Shown: piece after piece, positions 23,607-37,035 of the stretch | How positions within the stretch are numbered: position 1 is the stretch's first letter | How the letters are laid out: each line of letters begins with the position of its first letter | Source of the DNA: Calliopum simillimum | Lineage: Eukaryota > Arthropoda > Insecta > Diptera > Lauxaniidae | Direction of reading: 5' to 3' | Length of the DNA stretch: 64,000 nt | NCBI GenBank assembly: GCA_951812925.1 | Contig: OX638370.1 | Location: 79,466,004-79,530,003 of the forward strand | Made by a program: the position numbers and the translations under genes | The notes under the pieces: model-generated | What the model was told of the DNA's origin: nothing | The model's database searches: none | The model's input: the letters and a program-made list of their open reading frames with translations, nothing else

Positions 23607-25013
23607 CAGGGTGTATTGCATAAGGTTACGAAGCTTCTGGGAGGTGATTAAGGAGGTCAAGACTAACAAAAAATTGCACACAGAGGGGGGGTCTTAAATG
23701 TACCCCTGACCAGTTATAGGGTTAAAACTGATTTTCTGACTTGTTTCAGAAAAAAAATTTTCTTGGATCACCCTAAATTTTTAGAGAAAACATTTTTATG
23801 GCGAAGTTTTAGCTAATTGTAAGAGTTTGGCTGACTTCCTAAATTAAGGTTGCAATGCAACACTGCAATGCATTCGGTTCCTAAATAAAGTAGCAACATT
23901 TGTGACAATGTCATATGTTCCTTTTTGAACGGCAACTCTTTTTACTACACAACAGCTGCGCAACTAGCGCATCAATTTTAATATTGTTGCTTAAAATTTG
24001 GCGCGAAGCAATATGGATGAAATACAGTAAGTAGTGAATTTAATTAACAATTATGTTAGTTTTATAATATTTTAAGCATGTTTTTAAACAATGTTTTAAC
24101 ATTTCATTTTAACAACACAACAAAGCAATTTTTGTGTTCCTTTATTACTGAAAAATGCAACGTCAAAGTTTGACAAAGCAACATTTGTAACAATGTTGCC
24201 GTGTAAATGTTGCGCATGTGAAAACATGGTTGCATTGCAACTATAGTTTAGGGAGTCAGCCTTTTCAGAAAGAGTATATGGTTTATAGGGTGTAAAAGAA
24301 TTTCGGAAAGTTATAGACCTTTAAAGTTGATATTTTAATCTTTTTCCCCATTTTTGAATTTGGCGGCCAATTTAGTATGAGAAAGGTCCTATTAACATAC
24401 CCTATTATATTTTTTTTTTAAATTCTCGTTAAATTTTCTTTAATTCGATGGCACATTTATTATACCAATTTTTTAATTTGAGGTCGGAAAAAATACTTTT
24501 CTATATAACGCACGGGTTACTCGGGTTGCTCTTTATCTACTAGAGCCTTCAAATAGAAAAGTATTTTTTTCTGACCTCAATCAAAAAAACTGGTATAACA
24601 AAGGCAACATCGGATTAAAGGAAATTTAACGAGGATTTAAAAAAAAAAAAATATAAAAGGGTATGTTAATAAAACCTTTTTCATACTAAAATGGCCGCCA
24701 AAGTCAAAAAATGGGAAAAAAATATCAACTTTAAAGGTCCAGAACTTTTACGAAATCCTTTTAAACCCTATAAACCTTATACACTATCTGAAAGCTCTTA
24801 CAATTAGCTAAAACTTCGCCATAGTAATGTTTTCTCTAAAACGTTAGGGTGATCCAAGAAAATTTTTCTTTTGAACCTAGTCAGAAAATCAGTTTTAACA
24901 CTATAACTCCTCAGGGGTACATTTTAGACCCACTCTCTAAGTGCAATTTTTTGTTAGTCTACGCTTCCTTTATTACCTCCCAGAAATTTCGTATCCTTAT
25001 GCAATACACCCTG
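23607..25013. mobile_element. Foldback element B (about 1.4 kb) with nested MITE
   Basis: The ends are CAGGGTGTATTGCATAAGG at 23607 and its complement ending CACCCTG at 25013. The arms run nearly to the centre (about 24530): TTACAATTAGCTAAAACTTC, GACCTTTAAAGTTGATAT, GGCGGCCAATTTAGTATGAG and AAAGTATTTTT each recur inverted. A 433-bp MITE splits the left arm. A shortened relative of the arm is at 42027-42285. RNA from this locus would form a hairpin of about 450 bp. No TSD was found at the outer ends and no coding sequence. Confidence 0.8.
23829..24261. mobile_element. 433-bp MITE with 33-bp TIRs and TTT TSD
   Basis: Left end GGCTGACTTCCTAAATTAAG then GTTGCAATGCAAC; right end complementary, with five mismatches over 33 bp. 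TTT at 23826-23828 and 24262-24264. Removing the insert and one TTT restores a match to the opposite arm of foldback B. Sub-repeats GCAACATTTGTGACAATG and GCAACATTTGTAACAATG lie near each end. A 3-bp TSD would fit a PIF/Harbinger-like mechanism, but TTT is not the usual TWA, so I leave the superfamily open. Confidence 0.85.
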
Positions 25014-26305
25014 CATATAAATTTTAGATTCTGAGCCTGGTTTTTAAAAATGGTGAATGGCAGCTTCAAATTAGATGATTCAAAAGTGGAGATTGGAAAC
25101 TAAGATACATTAAAGCTTATATGTTTTTGTGTGGTTCACCTTTCTTTATTACTATTTGCACATATTCTATGGCAGAGAACGAAGGATACATTAAAAAAAA
25201 AAAAAAAAACAATATGTTGAAACGTTTTAAATTTAATAGCGACAAAAACATTTCATTTTATACTTTTAAATTTAATAATGCAGCTACACGTTTTGTTGTT
25301 GTGTCTATAAAAAGCGCACCAAACGAACCAGCACTAAAGGTTGGTAATCGCTTGAAAGACAAAAACAAAAAAAATTAAGAGGAGAAATGTTAAAATGGCA
25401 ACGACAGTTAAGTGTCACTGTCTCCCTCACTCGTATTCGTATTGATAGCTCCGACGTGTGCAAATAAACTTCAATGTTGTCCAAACATGAAAAAATGTTG
25501 CCAAACCATGGGTAGTCCCATGACTGGTCTAGCGATGGTATTGTAAATGTAATGTCAGCTGAAATGTTAAACCAACTTGATGCACAATTCCCTGTAACTC
25601 TGCATCCTCTTATTTGTGTCATGTTACCAATGCCAACTTTTCAATGTTCGCTTCTTCGATGTTGTTGTTGTTGCTGTCACTAGTGCCTTCCGTTTCCTTC
25701 TCACGTTCTGTCATTTTATTTTACGTCAACTTTGAGTAAATAAAAATTCGTGTATTTTCAAATAAAATGCATGAAAATGTATAGTAAACGGATGGTGGAG
25801 AAAGAAATGGGTAAAAGGACACATTCACAATAAGAGCATTTAAATAGATAAACATTTGTGCTCTGGTTTCCCCCTCTCTTTCTCTTTGCATATATGTGTA
25901 AATTTTCAATGCATGTTTTTGGTTTTTATATCATATGAGAACAGTAGTTACTCATTTACATACCTGTGAACTTTTGACAAAGCAACCTAAGTCGAGATAA
26001 GACAATTCTCCAGGATTTTAGTCCTAAATATAAAATTTAAATACGCATCTATTGGTATAATCGCCATGTCTTTATGATTTCTGGTTTAGAGATATAAGGG
26101 TGTCCTATAGTTCACGCAAGATTTGAACTTAGCGCCATTCGTGCGATGAAGTGTTATGCACCAAAATAAAAAAAATTTGACAGGCTCTGAATTAGGTTCT
26201 CCTGAAAAGTTGCTAATTTTGAGTTGTTTTGTCAATAGTCCACAGATATATACATCTGAAATCATTTTAACAAGGATATCTACAATAATTTTTTGCTAAA
26301 AGTAA
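25014..26305. other. Non-coding DNA
   Basis: No gene or repeat edge recognised. A-rich run at 25193-25209 and TTGTTGTTGTTGCTG near 25660. Confidence 0.45.
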
Positions 26306-26306
26306 C

Positions 26307-27345
26307 CGTTGCACAGTGCGAAATTTACAGAGTCTAGCGGAACTTAATTCATATCTCAGCACATATAGCAGTTATAGTTATGAAACTTTATACTTAGATA
26401 TATATTTAATTGGTAAAACACTATGCAAAAATTAAGGGGGATCAGACAAGGGGTTATTATACCCCCCATATATGAAAATGCTTAAAACGTTGTATTTCTG
26501 CTCCCATACCAGATATCGCTATGAAACTTGATAGATATAAATATTTTCTTATCAAAACACCATAAAAAATGAAGGGGGTAAGACAAGGGGTATTTGCTAT
26601 TTCTTGCATTTTTATTCAGAAATGCTTCTGAATTTCGAGAGGATTCCCCCTACTTTTTAGTATATTATGAACTAGCGCACGAATAGTTACCTTTAAACTA
26701 TGGAGAGTGTCAGATGTTAGTGTTGGTGAGCCTATTTTTTCCAAAACAAAACCAACGATGGCGTCCGATGTCGGTTTTTCATGAAATTTCGGTGTTATAT
26801 GAAATTTCCAAAGACATTCTGGAAAAGGTTTAGTTGAAAAGAAGATCGCAAAATATCGCAAAATATCGCAAAAGATGTTTAGTGTTTCCAGTAGAGGATA
26901 AACCTACCTTTCAAATTTTGTACGTTTCAAAATGGCAATTTGTGGTAACACCTTTTAAAGTATCCAATGAAGTTGAAAATGTAAATCTTATCCACTTCTT
27001 AAAAAGAAAAGATTTTGCAATTATTTGAATGCCAACAAGTGAAAATTTTATTAAAAAAAAAATTATAAAAATTTCGCGGCCTTCTGACTTACCGTTTGAA
27101 TGTACCACTCTATTAACTTTAACAAATCGAAAAGCTTTTAATAAGCAAAAAGTATGATTAAATTAGTAATGCAAGTTTTAGGTGCATTTTGCAGTTGTTT
27201 GGCAGGGTTTTTCACCAAACTGAGTATGAGGTTTTTGAGGTGGGATATTAAGCTACTGAAGTAATGAATAATCTTACGCATTTTATGTATTCCAAAAATT
27301 GAATAAAGTTCCGCTAAACTTCTCAAATTTCGCACTGTGCGTTGG
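26307..27345. mobile_element. TIR element of about 1.04 kb
   Basis: The left end has GCACAGTGCGAAATTT then TAGCGGAACTTAATTC (26311-26351). The right end (27301-27340) is the complement of TTTAGCGGAACTTTATTC preceded by GCACAGTGCGAAATTT. The TIRs of about 45 bp are roughly 80% alike. The interior is unique in this window, with two similar GGGGTTATTATACC/GGGGTATTTGC phrases near 26455 and 26588. No transposase or clear TSD. Confidence 0.6.
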
Positions 27346-28559
27346 CGAGAAATTTGCAAAAAAAAAAAACTGATTTAAGCCGTCATTTTTGAATATGGCG
27401 GCGCGAGCGGCAAAGTTCTATTAGGAAAGAGCACATCGAAAACTATAAAATAACTCATTAACAAAAATCCCGGATATCTTTCCAGGTAAAACTATCAAAT
27501 GACCGTACTATTTGTGAGATATCTCCAAAATCGAGACTGATCAAAAAAAAAAAAAAAAGAAACAGCTTCTACCGAACAATGAACAAAAATTATTTCAGAA
27601 CGTAAATTTAGAACTCTGGAATTTTGTTTTTTATTTATCGAGAGCATACTGTATTTGCAATAAAATGTAACAGAGATACATTGATGCTGCTGCTGCTGCA
27701 AATACATAAAAGTTGCATGCGACAATTCATAATTTATTCATGTGAATTTAATCGAGATAAAACGTAGGAGTAATCAGATGAATTTTTCAATTTTCATTTT
27801 TTTTATTTTTTAATTTTACCCACTTCAACTCCACCGCCACTTTTCTTCCATGATTTATGGCGAGAGTTTATTTATGCAACAACAACAGCAAAAACAACGA
27901 CAACAACATCAGTAGCAACAGTGACATTTCATTTCAACATTTCAATTTTGCAATTTTTTTTTTTTAACCAATTTTATGAAATCTGAATGATGTTAAGCGC
28001 TTTATGGATTTTTATCTCTATATCCCACTGAGTTTATACCATGAGAGTTTATTGGCACAAATAACTCAGCTTAAACGGCACGCATACACACACATAAACA
28101 GTAAGTAGAGAATATTTCAAGGGGAAAAATGACAAGCGCTTCTTAAGAAAGCACTTGTTTCTAGGGAAATTTAGAAGCACTTACACAGAAATTTTTGTAA
28201 GGCTGCAGGAAGCATTCGAATATCCAATTGGGTTCAAAAAGACATTTATGTTAAAAAATTTCTTAATATACAAATTTTATAGTTCTGCATCATGAGTGAG
28301 TCTCCAAAAAATGTACCATTCAATGTCCCGGGGCTCAAAACCATGTTTAAATTTAAAATTTGATATTTTAACTATTTAAGACAGTTTACTTAACGAAAGC
28401 TTCTATACGATTTGCTTAAAAAAAATAATTTTTAATATTTTACTATGAAATTATAACACAAAGTGCTAAGGTCTCATTCTCCGTCCTGTCCCTAACCACT
28501 CTTAGTGCACTTAATTTGCCAGCTTCGCATATTATGTGTTAACTCTTATACCAGCTAAA
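27346..28559. other. Non-coding DNA
   Basis: No gene recognised. Features are a GCTGCTGCTGCTGC run near 27686 and CAACAACAACAGC-type sequence near 27878-27920. Confidence 0.45.
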
Positions 28560-29690
28560 ACTGTATGTTTGTTTGTTTGTTTTTTTTTGTACTCAATGTT
28601 TTTTTTTTCTCGAAAACGGCTACAGCGATTTCAATGAAACTTGGAATAGTGTTAGATATTAGCATGCAATGAAGAATGAGCTAGGATTGAACTTTTTAAA
28701 TGCTCACCAAGGGGCGTGGCACTGCCCTAAATTTTAAAATTGATTAAGTCATAACTAGTAAGCCATACAAGGTATTTGGATGAAGTTTGGTGAGCAGATA
28801 CGGCTTAATAATACCTTGTAACAAACAAAAAGTGGGCGGAATCTAAGAAGTGCCACGCCCACTTTTTAGCCCTTGAAAATTTTGATTCAAAATTACTTGA
28901 AAACCACTCCAACAATTTTAATGAAAGTTTAGAAGATGTTACTTTTGCAAACAGAGATTATTATGTGATACGCCGTTACATTGAGAAAACTCGTTAAAGG
29001 GCGTGGCACCGCCCAAAAAATATAAAATGGTATAAAAAAAAAACTAATAAAGCAAACATTCTGAAATTAACTGTGAGGAGCCTAATTCCCATAGGGTATC
29101 TCTGACCTGAAAGTGGGCGAAATATCGCCGTTGCGCGAATGTCAAAAGATATTTTAATGAAAATTAGTATGTAGGTACTACGTATCAATGCCTTGTAATA
29201 ACCGAAAAGTTGGCGGTATCGAAGAAGTACCACGCCCCCTTTTTAGCCATTGAAAATCTTGATTCTATGTTACTAGAAAACGACTCCAACAATTTTAATG
29301 AAACTTAAGGAGATGTTACCAATGCAAACAAGGATTAATATGTGATATGTCGTTGTATTGGGAAAATTCGTTGACGGGCGTGGCACCGCCCACAAAAATA
29401 TAATACGCTATAAAAAGAAAACTGCTAAAGAAATCTTTCAGAATTAAACTGAAGGGAGTCTACTTGCTATTAGGCACCTACCACCTGAAAGTGGGCAAAA
29501 TATCGCAGGTGCGCGTGGAACCTCCCATACAAGTAAAACACATCAAATGCTATTTCTCGCAAATGGTTCAACATATTTTGATGAAATTCGGTATGACGGT
29601 CTGGATCATGAGTATCTAAAGCATAATGAAAAGTGGACGTTGTTCAAGAAATGCCACGCCCACTTTTTACCAAAATAAAAATTTTGGTTA
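28560..29690. repeat. Tandem direct-repeat element D with GGGCG hairpins
   Basis: Successive units share TTTCAATGAAACTT or TTTTAATGAAACTT, ATTGAAAATCTTGATTC-like wording, CCACGCCCACTTTTTA and a GGGCGTGGCACYGCCC block. That block occurs at 28712-28727, 28999-29014 and 29376-29391 (spacing 287 and 377 bp) and can fold through GGGCG/CGCCC. Roughly 2.7 copies, diverged. A TTTGTTTGTTTG run precedes the first. No ORF is conserved between units. Confidence 0.65.
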
Positions 29691-32600
29691 ATAGCTCAGG
29701 CACAAAAAATATGGAATGAACTTTTTAATTCTTATATGCAGTCTTATGTACTTTTTGTTGCTGAACCCATCTTCATCAGCAGAACTGTCATTATATTTGC
29801 AGGACTTTGAAATATCCTTGCTTGAAATTGAAGAAAGCGCTGTGTTCAGTCTTAAAGCGTACCTACAAGAAAAGGTGAAATTCTTTTTTATTAATAGCAT
29901 CGAATAGCCACACTCTTCCTTATCAAATTATTTTTTCGTTTTGATCCTTTGAAGATAAGATATTTCAGCCCCCATACAAAAGACGAGATATTTATTTTAG
30001 GGCATTCTTTTTTGAGCTTTTGATATTTTTCTATACCATTTGATTCTTTCCGAGTTCTTTCTTATTATTATTCTCATCGATTTATTTATCATTTTGAAAG
30101 TATGACCATTAAAGGTGAAAAGGTACAAGTTTCATAACAAAAAATAGGTATGAATTAAGACATCGACTAAAATAATAAGATCAGATTGTTGATCGAGCAG
30201 GGATCGGTCCATAAGTACTGTGTTAACTCAGAATTGACAACCATGGAAGTTTCTCCCTTAATTTAGACTATATCCGCTTAGTTTTTCTTATTATAATTTT
30301 TTAAATATTGAATAAATAGTGAACTGAAAGTGAAGAGAAAGAAAATATTCAGTGTATTTTTAGCTCAGTCAGTTTTGGTTTTTCGACAGTGAGCGTTTTA
30401 TTTTTTTAAAAAAGTTTAAAAATTTTTTAAAGAACGCAAGTGTGCATCATTCTTCGCGTAAGTTTTTATATTATATTTTTTATATTTTATATTTATACTT
30501 ATTAAGTAAAACAATAAACAATTATAGGGGCTATCCACCAGTTTCAACTTTTGTTTAAAAAATTGCGATTTTCATTGTGATACATATTACTGTTTTTACA
30601 ACTTTTAGTCATTATCCGTTTCATCATTCTCCGTAATTTTTTTGCAACATTTCATTATTCTCCGTTTAGTAACTCTCCACCCGGTATTTTTGTTTTGCAA
30701 GTATCGCTTAAACAATTTATTTAAAGAATAAAAATTACAATTTAGTTTAAGACACTTAAATAATTTTTTTAAAAATCCAACATAAATTTTTAGAGTTGCC
30801 ACCTGGTTATTGTCCGAACTAGCGGAATTGCAAGCCACCAGTAACCAACACTAGTTCCTCCCAGATCTACTTTATTCGTTCTCAACTGGTGAATTTTACG
30901 TGTGCATGTCATAAGCAGGGGTCAATTGCTGCTCATTGCACTACTTCACTAGTGAGAAGAAGCTTCCTTGTACACATTCTCTTAGTGAAAAAAAAAACAC
31001 ATACATCCATACTGAGATTCGAACCTAGCGTACAGCGTCTTAAGTATATGCTGATAAATTACGAATAATTTAGCTAATAAGACTATGGAGCTTATTGAAA
31101 TTCGTATATTCCATGTCCATGTCCAATAATACATATATCTAAATATTTGACAATTGTCATTAAAACAGGGCTGTCCATTCTATACCACGGAATGGGCAAC
31201 CCTGTAAATTATTTTGCATATCTTCATGTTTGTATTATTTTCAATGCCATTTAACTTCCAAAAGATTCTAATTTCGGCCTTGAAAGGGTATATTTTTGTT
31301 TGTGTGTTAAAACGCGTGAGTGCAAATTGTTTCGAAACGTAAATGATACAACTCTATGAAGATTTTATGCATCGTAGGGTCAGATATTTTTGATACCTAG
31401 GTAAATTTGGCAAATTCTTTGTCTAAAGAATTTCATAATCAGTAGTTTTTATTTCAAAAACATTCCATTCATTCTACGTAATGACAGAGATATAGTGCTT
31501 AAAGCATTAAATTTTTAAATCCTAGTTGGGTACAACGAACAATGTCACATTTATTATTTTTCAACTATGTAAATCATGGTATATGGTCTGCGTCATACTG
31601 TCACAGTGCACTTCAAATGGTCGAGCACTTGAAGCACAGAAAGACGAAAATATGCTTCATAACGTTCTCATCAACGCACTTCAGCGAACATCATACATAC
31701 ACCTGATGCTTCGTAACCCATTAGGTAATGAAAGAAACATTTGTTATTTTTAAATAAATTCTTCATTCATTTCATATTCTCCTTTTGTGTAATTTTTCCT
31801 TAATTTATTTAACATTTCCATAGGGTTTTTATTTAGGTGCAATTTTCCCAAAAGGAATTTTTAAATTAAAATAAACATTACAATCATCACTTGCACAGCT
31901 ATCCCACTGGGTAATTGTTTATCCACAAACAATGCCACAGAGACTTCAACGCAATCTGTTGGCTTTCGTAGTGTCAACGCATGAGTGTGTCCCACTACAT
32001 ACATACACTACAATTGTTGGCAAAAGGTATGAAACTGCTGCTGTTGTTAATGTTTTTGTTGTATTTGACACGAACAGGGATTTCTCAACACCAAAGGCTG
32101 TAGGCCAGGTTTGGACAGCTGAAAAATGGTAAAAGAAAAATGGACAAATACCATCTCACATTTCCTCGTTAACAAACAAAAGTGAAAGGTGGGTATGGTG
32201 CCTAAATTGAAATTTCAATTTGAGTAGAAAATGAAAAAAAAAAAAACTCGAACGAATTGAGACATCCTGAAAAGATCACTCTTGGAAGCTTGTAAAATGC
32301 TTCGAGACCAAATAGGGTTAATAGATTTGGATGCGTTGTTTTGTAATAAACAATTGAAATTGACTTAAGGAAAAGAATCCGTGTTGATATGGATAAATGA
32401 AGTAAATAGAAATTCATAGCATTTGATAGTTTTTGAAAAAAAAAAATGCTCCCACTAGCAAGGATGTTGAAATTGAATTTTTAAATCTTCCCATTATTTA
32501 TACCTTCTGCATGAAGAGGATTTCACAGCAGTTAGAGTAGAAATACAGAAATTTGAGAAATTCATACTCAGGAAACGGACATGGCTATATCGCTTCAAGA

Positions 32601-34053
32601 AGTGACACTGATCCATAATATACATATTAGACAGGTTCAAATTTGCTTGGAATCGCGCTCCTAATGGCGACACTAAAATGTTTTTTTTTTTTTTTATACA
32701 AATAAGCACTACGTAAGATTTTGTCTATTTAAGAGAATATTTGATGTATCCCAAACTATTTTAAAAACCGAAAAGTGGTCCATAAATGGCAAAAATTTTG
32801 TTTTTTAAAATTTAAGATGTTAAACTTTTTATATGAATTTTGAGCTGCTAAATTCGAATCTGAAATTTATTTCTCCAAAAGTTCTGTAATTTTGGATATA
32901 TATATTGGTCATTTCATTTTATAGTTTTTAAGTTTTTTCAATAAGTAAATTTACAAGAAATTTTTTTTTTCACGATGTGTTTATTCATTAAGAAAAAAAC
33001 TTTTATGCGACAAGTTTTTATGAAAAACTTTTATAAGAAACTTTTAAAGATAAATGTTTAAAAAATTAAAAAACTTTAATTTAAATAGAAGTTTTTTTTT
33101 TTGGACTTTTATTATTAAAATTTTTTTAAGCTTTTATTTCACAAAGAATAAAGTCTGACTTAACTACAAAAAAACTTTTCAAAAAGCTCATTTGAAAGTA
33201 TGCTTGAGACCCTCACAAGCTCGTAAGAGCTGTCAAAATCCATACTTATTTTGACAGTTTTACGAGTTACTAGGTTTTCACGAAACTAACACATATTGTG
33301 GAATACACTCACTGTTAGTGTAGGTTATAGAAACGACTACGAAACCAGTTAAAATGAAGGACACTGACACTGAATTTTCCATTTTTTGTCCAAATTGATT
33401 TTATTAGCTCACTGGTGCTACTTTGCTGAAATGCACCTCAAGATTAGAATACTTTCCATAGTAAAGCAAAGCAATTAAATAATTTCATGCCTCTATATCA
33501 AATATGTTACATATCATGAATTGATTATTTCCGGGAACGTTACTTAAATAAAGCTAAACCCATACAATTTAAGATATCTTCCTAAAAAATACCGGAGTCA
33601 CATTCAAAAGCCTTAGTTTTATGGATGTCCAATAAATTTCACTATTAAATTCATTAATATACATAGTTTCAAAAGCTAAATTTCAAACTTAAAAAACGAA
33701 CTTTTTTTAGATTACACAGTGCAACACAAAAAATGTCCCTGGGGTCTCATAGTGTTTTTCTGAAAAGTAATGGAAAATAAAAAGGCACGTATTTTACCGA
33801 ATATGTGTATCAAAGTTTATAGTTTGCGTTTAATATGAAATTTTTAGATTTTGTGAAAAAACCATCATATTATGAAATGTTGCTTATGTTCTTACCTTTA
33901 ATTACCTTTGAGAAAAATACTTACTATTAGACCCGAGGGACCAACATTTTTTTTCATTTTATTGCACTGTGTTATCATGCATTTTACTTCAGAAGTATAT
34001 TGTTTGCATAATATTTTTTTAATTTTTAATTTATTACACTGTGCAACACAAAA
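29691..34053. other. AT-rich non-coding DNA
   Basis: No convincing gene over 4.3 kb. Items seen: a family A scrap at 32575-32630 (CGGACATGGCTATATCGCTT); a tRNA T-arm-like phrase (GAGATTCGAACCTAGCG) near 31016; and a CACAGTGCAACACAAAAAAT motif at 33717 resembling the CACTGTGCAACACAAAAA at 34037. Confidence 0.5.
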
Positions 34054-34595
34054 ATCTGAATTTTATCTCGATAACTTTTTTTTACTATGTAATTCATAGT
34101 CGCTGATTCCGAAACCGTTTTTTCTTATCAAGTCTAAGGTCCGAGTTATCCTTGATTTAAAGTGCTGAAAACGCTATTTTCAGACATACAGCGTGCATCC
34201 AGGAAGTGGTGCAGTTCGCTTTTGCCAGCGGCATTGCATAGCACTGATCTTCCTCTTTAAACCATTACTTTATTTTTTGCGATTACAAATTGAATATAGT
34301 CCTTTACAGAGATTTGCGATACAATTACCTCAATGGATGATATCTCCGAAAGTAATGGTCGAATCGGAAAAAATTAAACTGCAGTTTAAAGAGGAAGATC
34401 AAGGCTATTCAATGCCGCTAAGAAAAGTACACTGCACTACTTTCTGGATGTACACCATATGTCTGAAAATAACGTTTTCTGCACTTTAAATCAAGACACT
34501 CGGAACTCAGACGTGATAGGAAAAAACGGTTGGCAGATTCGGAATCAAACACCCTTAATTAGTCAAAAAAAGTTAACGAGATCAAATTCAGATTA
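34054..34595. mobile_element. Foldback element H
   Basis: The left arm (34054-34263) and right arm (34382-34595) are inverted, about 210 bp each, with a 118-bp loop. ATTTTATCTCGATAAC, GAAAACGCTATTTTCAGACA and GATCTTCCTCTTTAAAC pair with GTTAACGAGATCAAAT, TGTCTGAAAATAACGTTTTC and GTTTAAAGAGGAAGATC. The 98-codon frame crossing the loop is not a gene. Confidence 0.75.
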
Positions 34596-36498
34596 GATTC
34601 TCTTCAATTTTATGTACTGTTTTGTTGATAGGTATATTTTTTGTCATAATTTTAAGCAAAAAAGCGTAATTAAGTATTTTTTGGGCCTGTCATGAACTTT
34701 TCAAAAATGTTCCCGAAATGATTATTTTTAATGATCGCTCTGATGAAAAGCAATATAGCACAGGATGTAATGAATTCTATACTTGCATCATTAAAGGGTT
34801 GATAAAACATATGTAGATTTATCGACAATCGACAAGATACTTGCTATGATAATTGCTTGTGGTTTATTTCGTGATAAAATCAATCTTAAGATTTGCTACC
34901 TTGGTGATCTGAAAATATTGTTGAAAAAATCATATATACACTTTTTGTAAATAATGGGACCCGCAGCGCTGAACATTTTAGACGATGCAACAAATAGTCC
35001 ATACTTTGCTCAGATCAAAAATCGTCAAATCATAGCCCACCCGAGGCCATTCAGTGGGTGTCTAAATGGGAATGAATTGCGTACAAAAATATTTTTTAGT
35101 TTTGGCGTGCAACAAAAATATCCAAAATCATACACTTACAAAAAATTAGTAATACGTAAAAACAAACTGACACATCTCGCTTAAATTTTAGACAATTTTT
35201 TTTGACTTTTTCTTTAGTTTTTTGCCAAAATTTTTTATTGTCATGTACCTATTTTGAAATTAAAATAAAAAAAATAATTTTTATAAAATACAGAATATTT
35301 GTATTTATGTTATGCATCCAAAAATTAACTTTACTGAACAGAGTCTTCAATTACTGTACTGTTCTGTATAATACACAGCACGGTTGGTCACCGTATGTAT
35401 AGAGCTCTGGAACTTTAATAACATTTTTTAATTCAGTACTGTATACACAGCTGCCTTACTAAAATTTTTAATATTCCCCTTTTCCTCTTTATTACTTAGT
35501 TTTTTTTTTATATAAAAAGCAACAATATTAATATTCCGTCTCTTTCACTATTGTATTTCATTTTTATTTTTTTGTTCGCTTTAAAGCAGCAGAAATAGCT
35601 CCCATTTTGCTCATAAATAAATGACGCAAAGCGCAATTTGAAAATTTGCTCTGACTGCACGATGGCAACACTAACAATGCAATGCAAAAACCATTGCCGT
35701 TTATTCAAATGTTGATTTTTGCACAAACAACTACAACAACAAAAACACAAAAGTGCATTAAATATTAAAATGACAAAATCGTAAGATGTTGTTGACTCAT
35801 TCCACCAACATTGCACCACAATGGAGCAATTTATAGTTGCAGGATAAGATAAGGATCAAGTGTCCTTTCAATGGGGTATTAAAAGTTTTTGTCAGTAAAT
35901 TAGTTTTGCATTTATGCTACTGATTTTCATTTTTTTTTTTCTTTTCTTTTCTCGATAAAACAAAAACAATGATAAAAAGGTATTAACTGGTCAATGTTTG
36001 TTAAGACTTTTGATTTTAAGAGAAAACACTGAGGGAGTTCCATCGAAAATAACTTTTTATCAAATACATGCAATACGTACGTGATTTGCTGTTTAATAAA
36101 CCACATAGAAACACAGTGCAACATGTTAAATGCAAACAACTTTTTGAGTGCTGTTTCTCAAAGTACTTGATGTTACTAGAAATAGTCTATCTGGGTTCGG
36201 AGAGTTTAGCTCCAGGTGGGATTTTATATGTAGTAAAATTCCTATACCTATATATTTCGGTACAAGCTTGCTTTTCAGAGGATGTACACGGATATATCTC
36301 GTAAGCCCATCGGGATTTGGTTTTTTTTATCTTTAATGAAAAGAAAGTGCCTATTTGATCCGAAAATATTACGTCTTGGGCCTCAAAATCGCCAAAATAC
36401 CGAGAAGTTATACTTTTTTTTCGTCATTACTGCCAATCCGTTACGTATTTTTTCCACTCAATAAAAACAAAACTGTTGCCAAGACAAAAGTGAACAAC
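34596..36498. other. AT-rich non-coding DNA
   Basis: No domain or repeat recognised; short frames only. Confidence 0.45.
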
Positions 36499-36684
36499 TC
36501 GATACATCCAACGTAAAAGTTGATAACTTGAAATTTGAAGGCCTGGGAGCTATTTTTGTAATCACAACCTAAATTTATTTCATATAGGTTTTCATACAAA
36601 AAAAAAAAAGTTAAAATAAAAAAAAATGCTCATTACTAAAAACTACGATTTTCGAGTTACCAACTTTTACGTTGGACGTATCGA
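36499..36684. repeat. Short hairpin element (186 bp)
   Basis: TCGATACATCCAACGTAAAA then GTTGATAACTTGAAA at 36499-36533 is inverted at 36651-36684 (GAGTTACCAACTTTTACG then TTGGACGTATCGA). The loop is A-rich. Probably a small MITE; no TSD was identified. Confidence 0.65.
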
Positions 36685-36847
36685 AATCTTTAAAGCATGC
36701 CAATAGCATTCCAGTACTCCTTGATACCGTTCTACGCACCTAAAAAACAAAGTATTTTCGAAATTTCACCATTCTGTAAAAATTTACAACTAAGTTCTGA
36801 ATAAATCATGAAATCTCGCAAGGAACAATTTTCTGCAACATCTAAGC

Positions 36848-37035
36848 ACATTATATCCTGTCATTATGGGTCGCTTTAACCCCGTTTTTTTAAATACTGC
36901 ATTATAATGCGTTAAAGTGTTCTACAAAAATATTTAGCGGAAAATTTCACTTGAGTACATCAAAGTAATGTCCTAGTTAAAATTTTTCGTCGAATATTTT
37001 TCAGAATACTTTAACCCATTGTAACCCAGTTTTTG
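36848..37035. mobile_element. Family E copy
   Basis: CATTATATCCTGTCATTATGG at the left, TACAAAAATATTTAGCGGAA inside and ACTTTAACCCATTGTAACCC at the right correspond to the copies at 3371-3530 and about 11670. Diverged. Confidence 0.5.

Noticed and set aside
34193..34489. 98-codon plus-strand frame
   Set aside because: Spans the loop and both arms of a foldback; composition is not protein-like.
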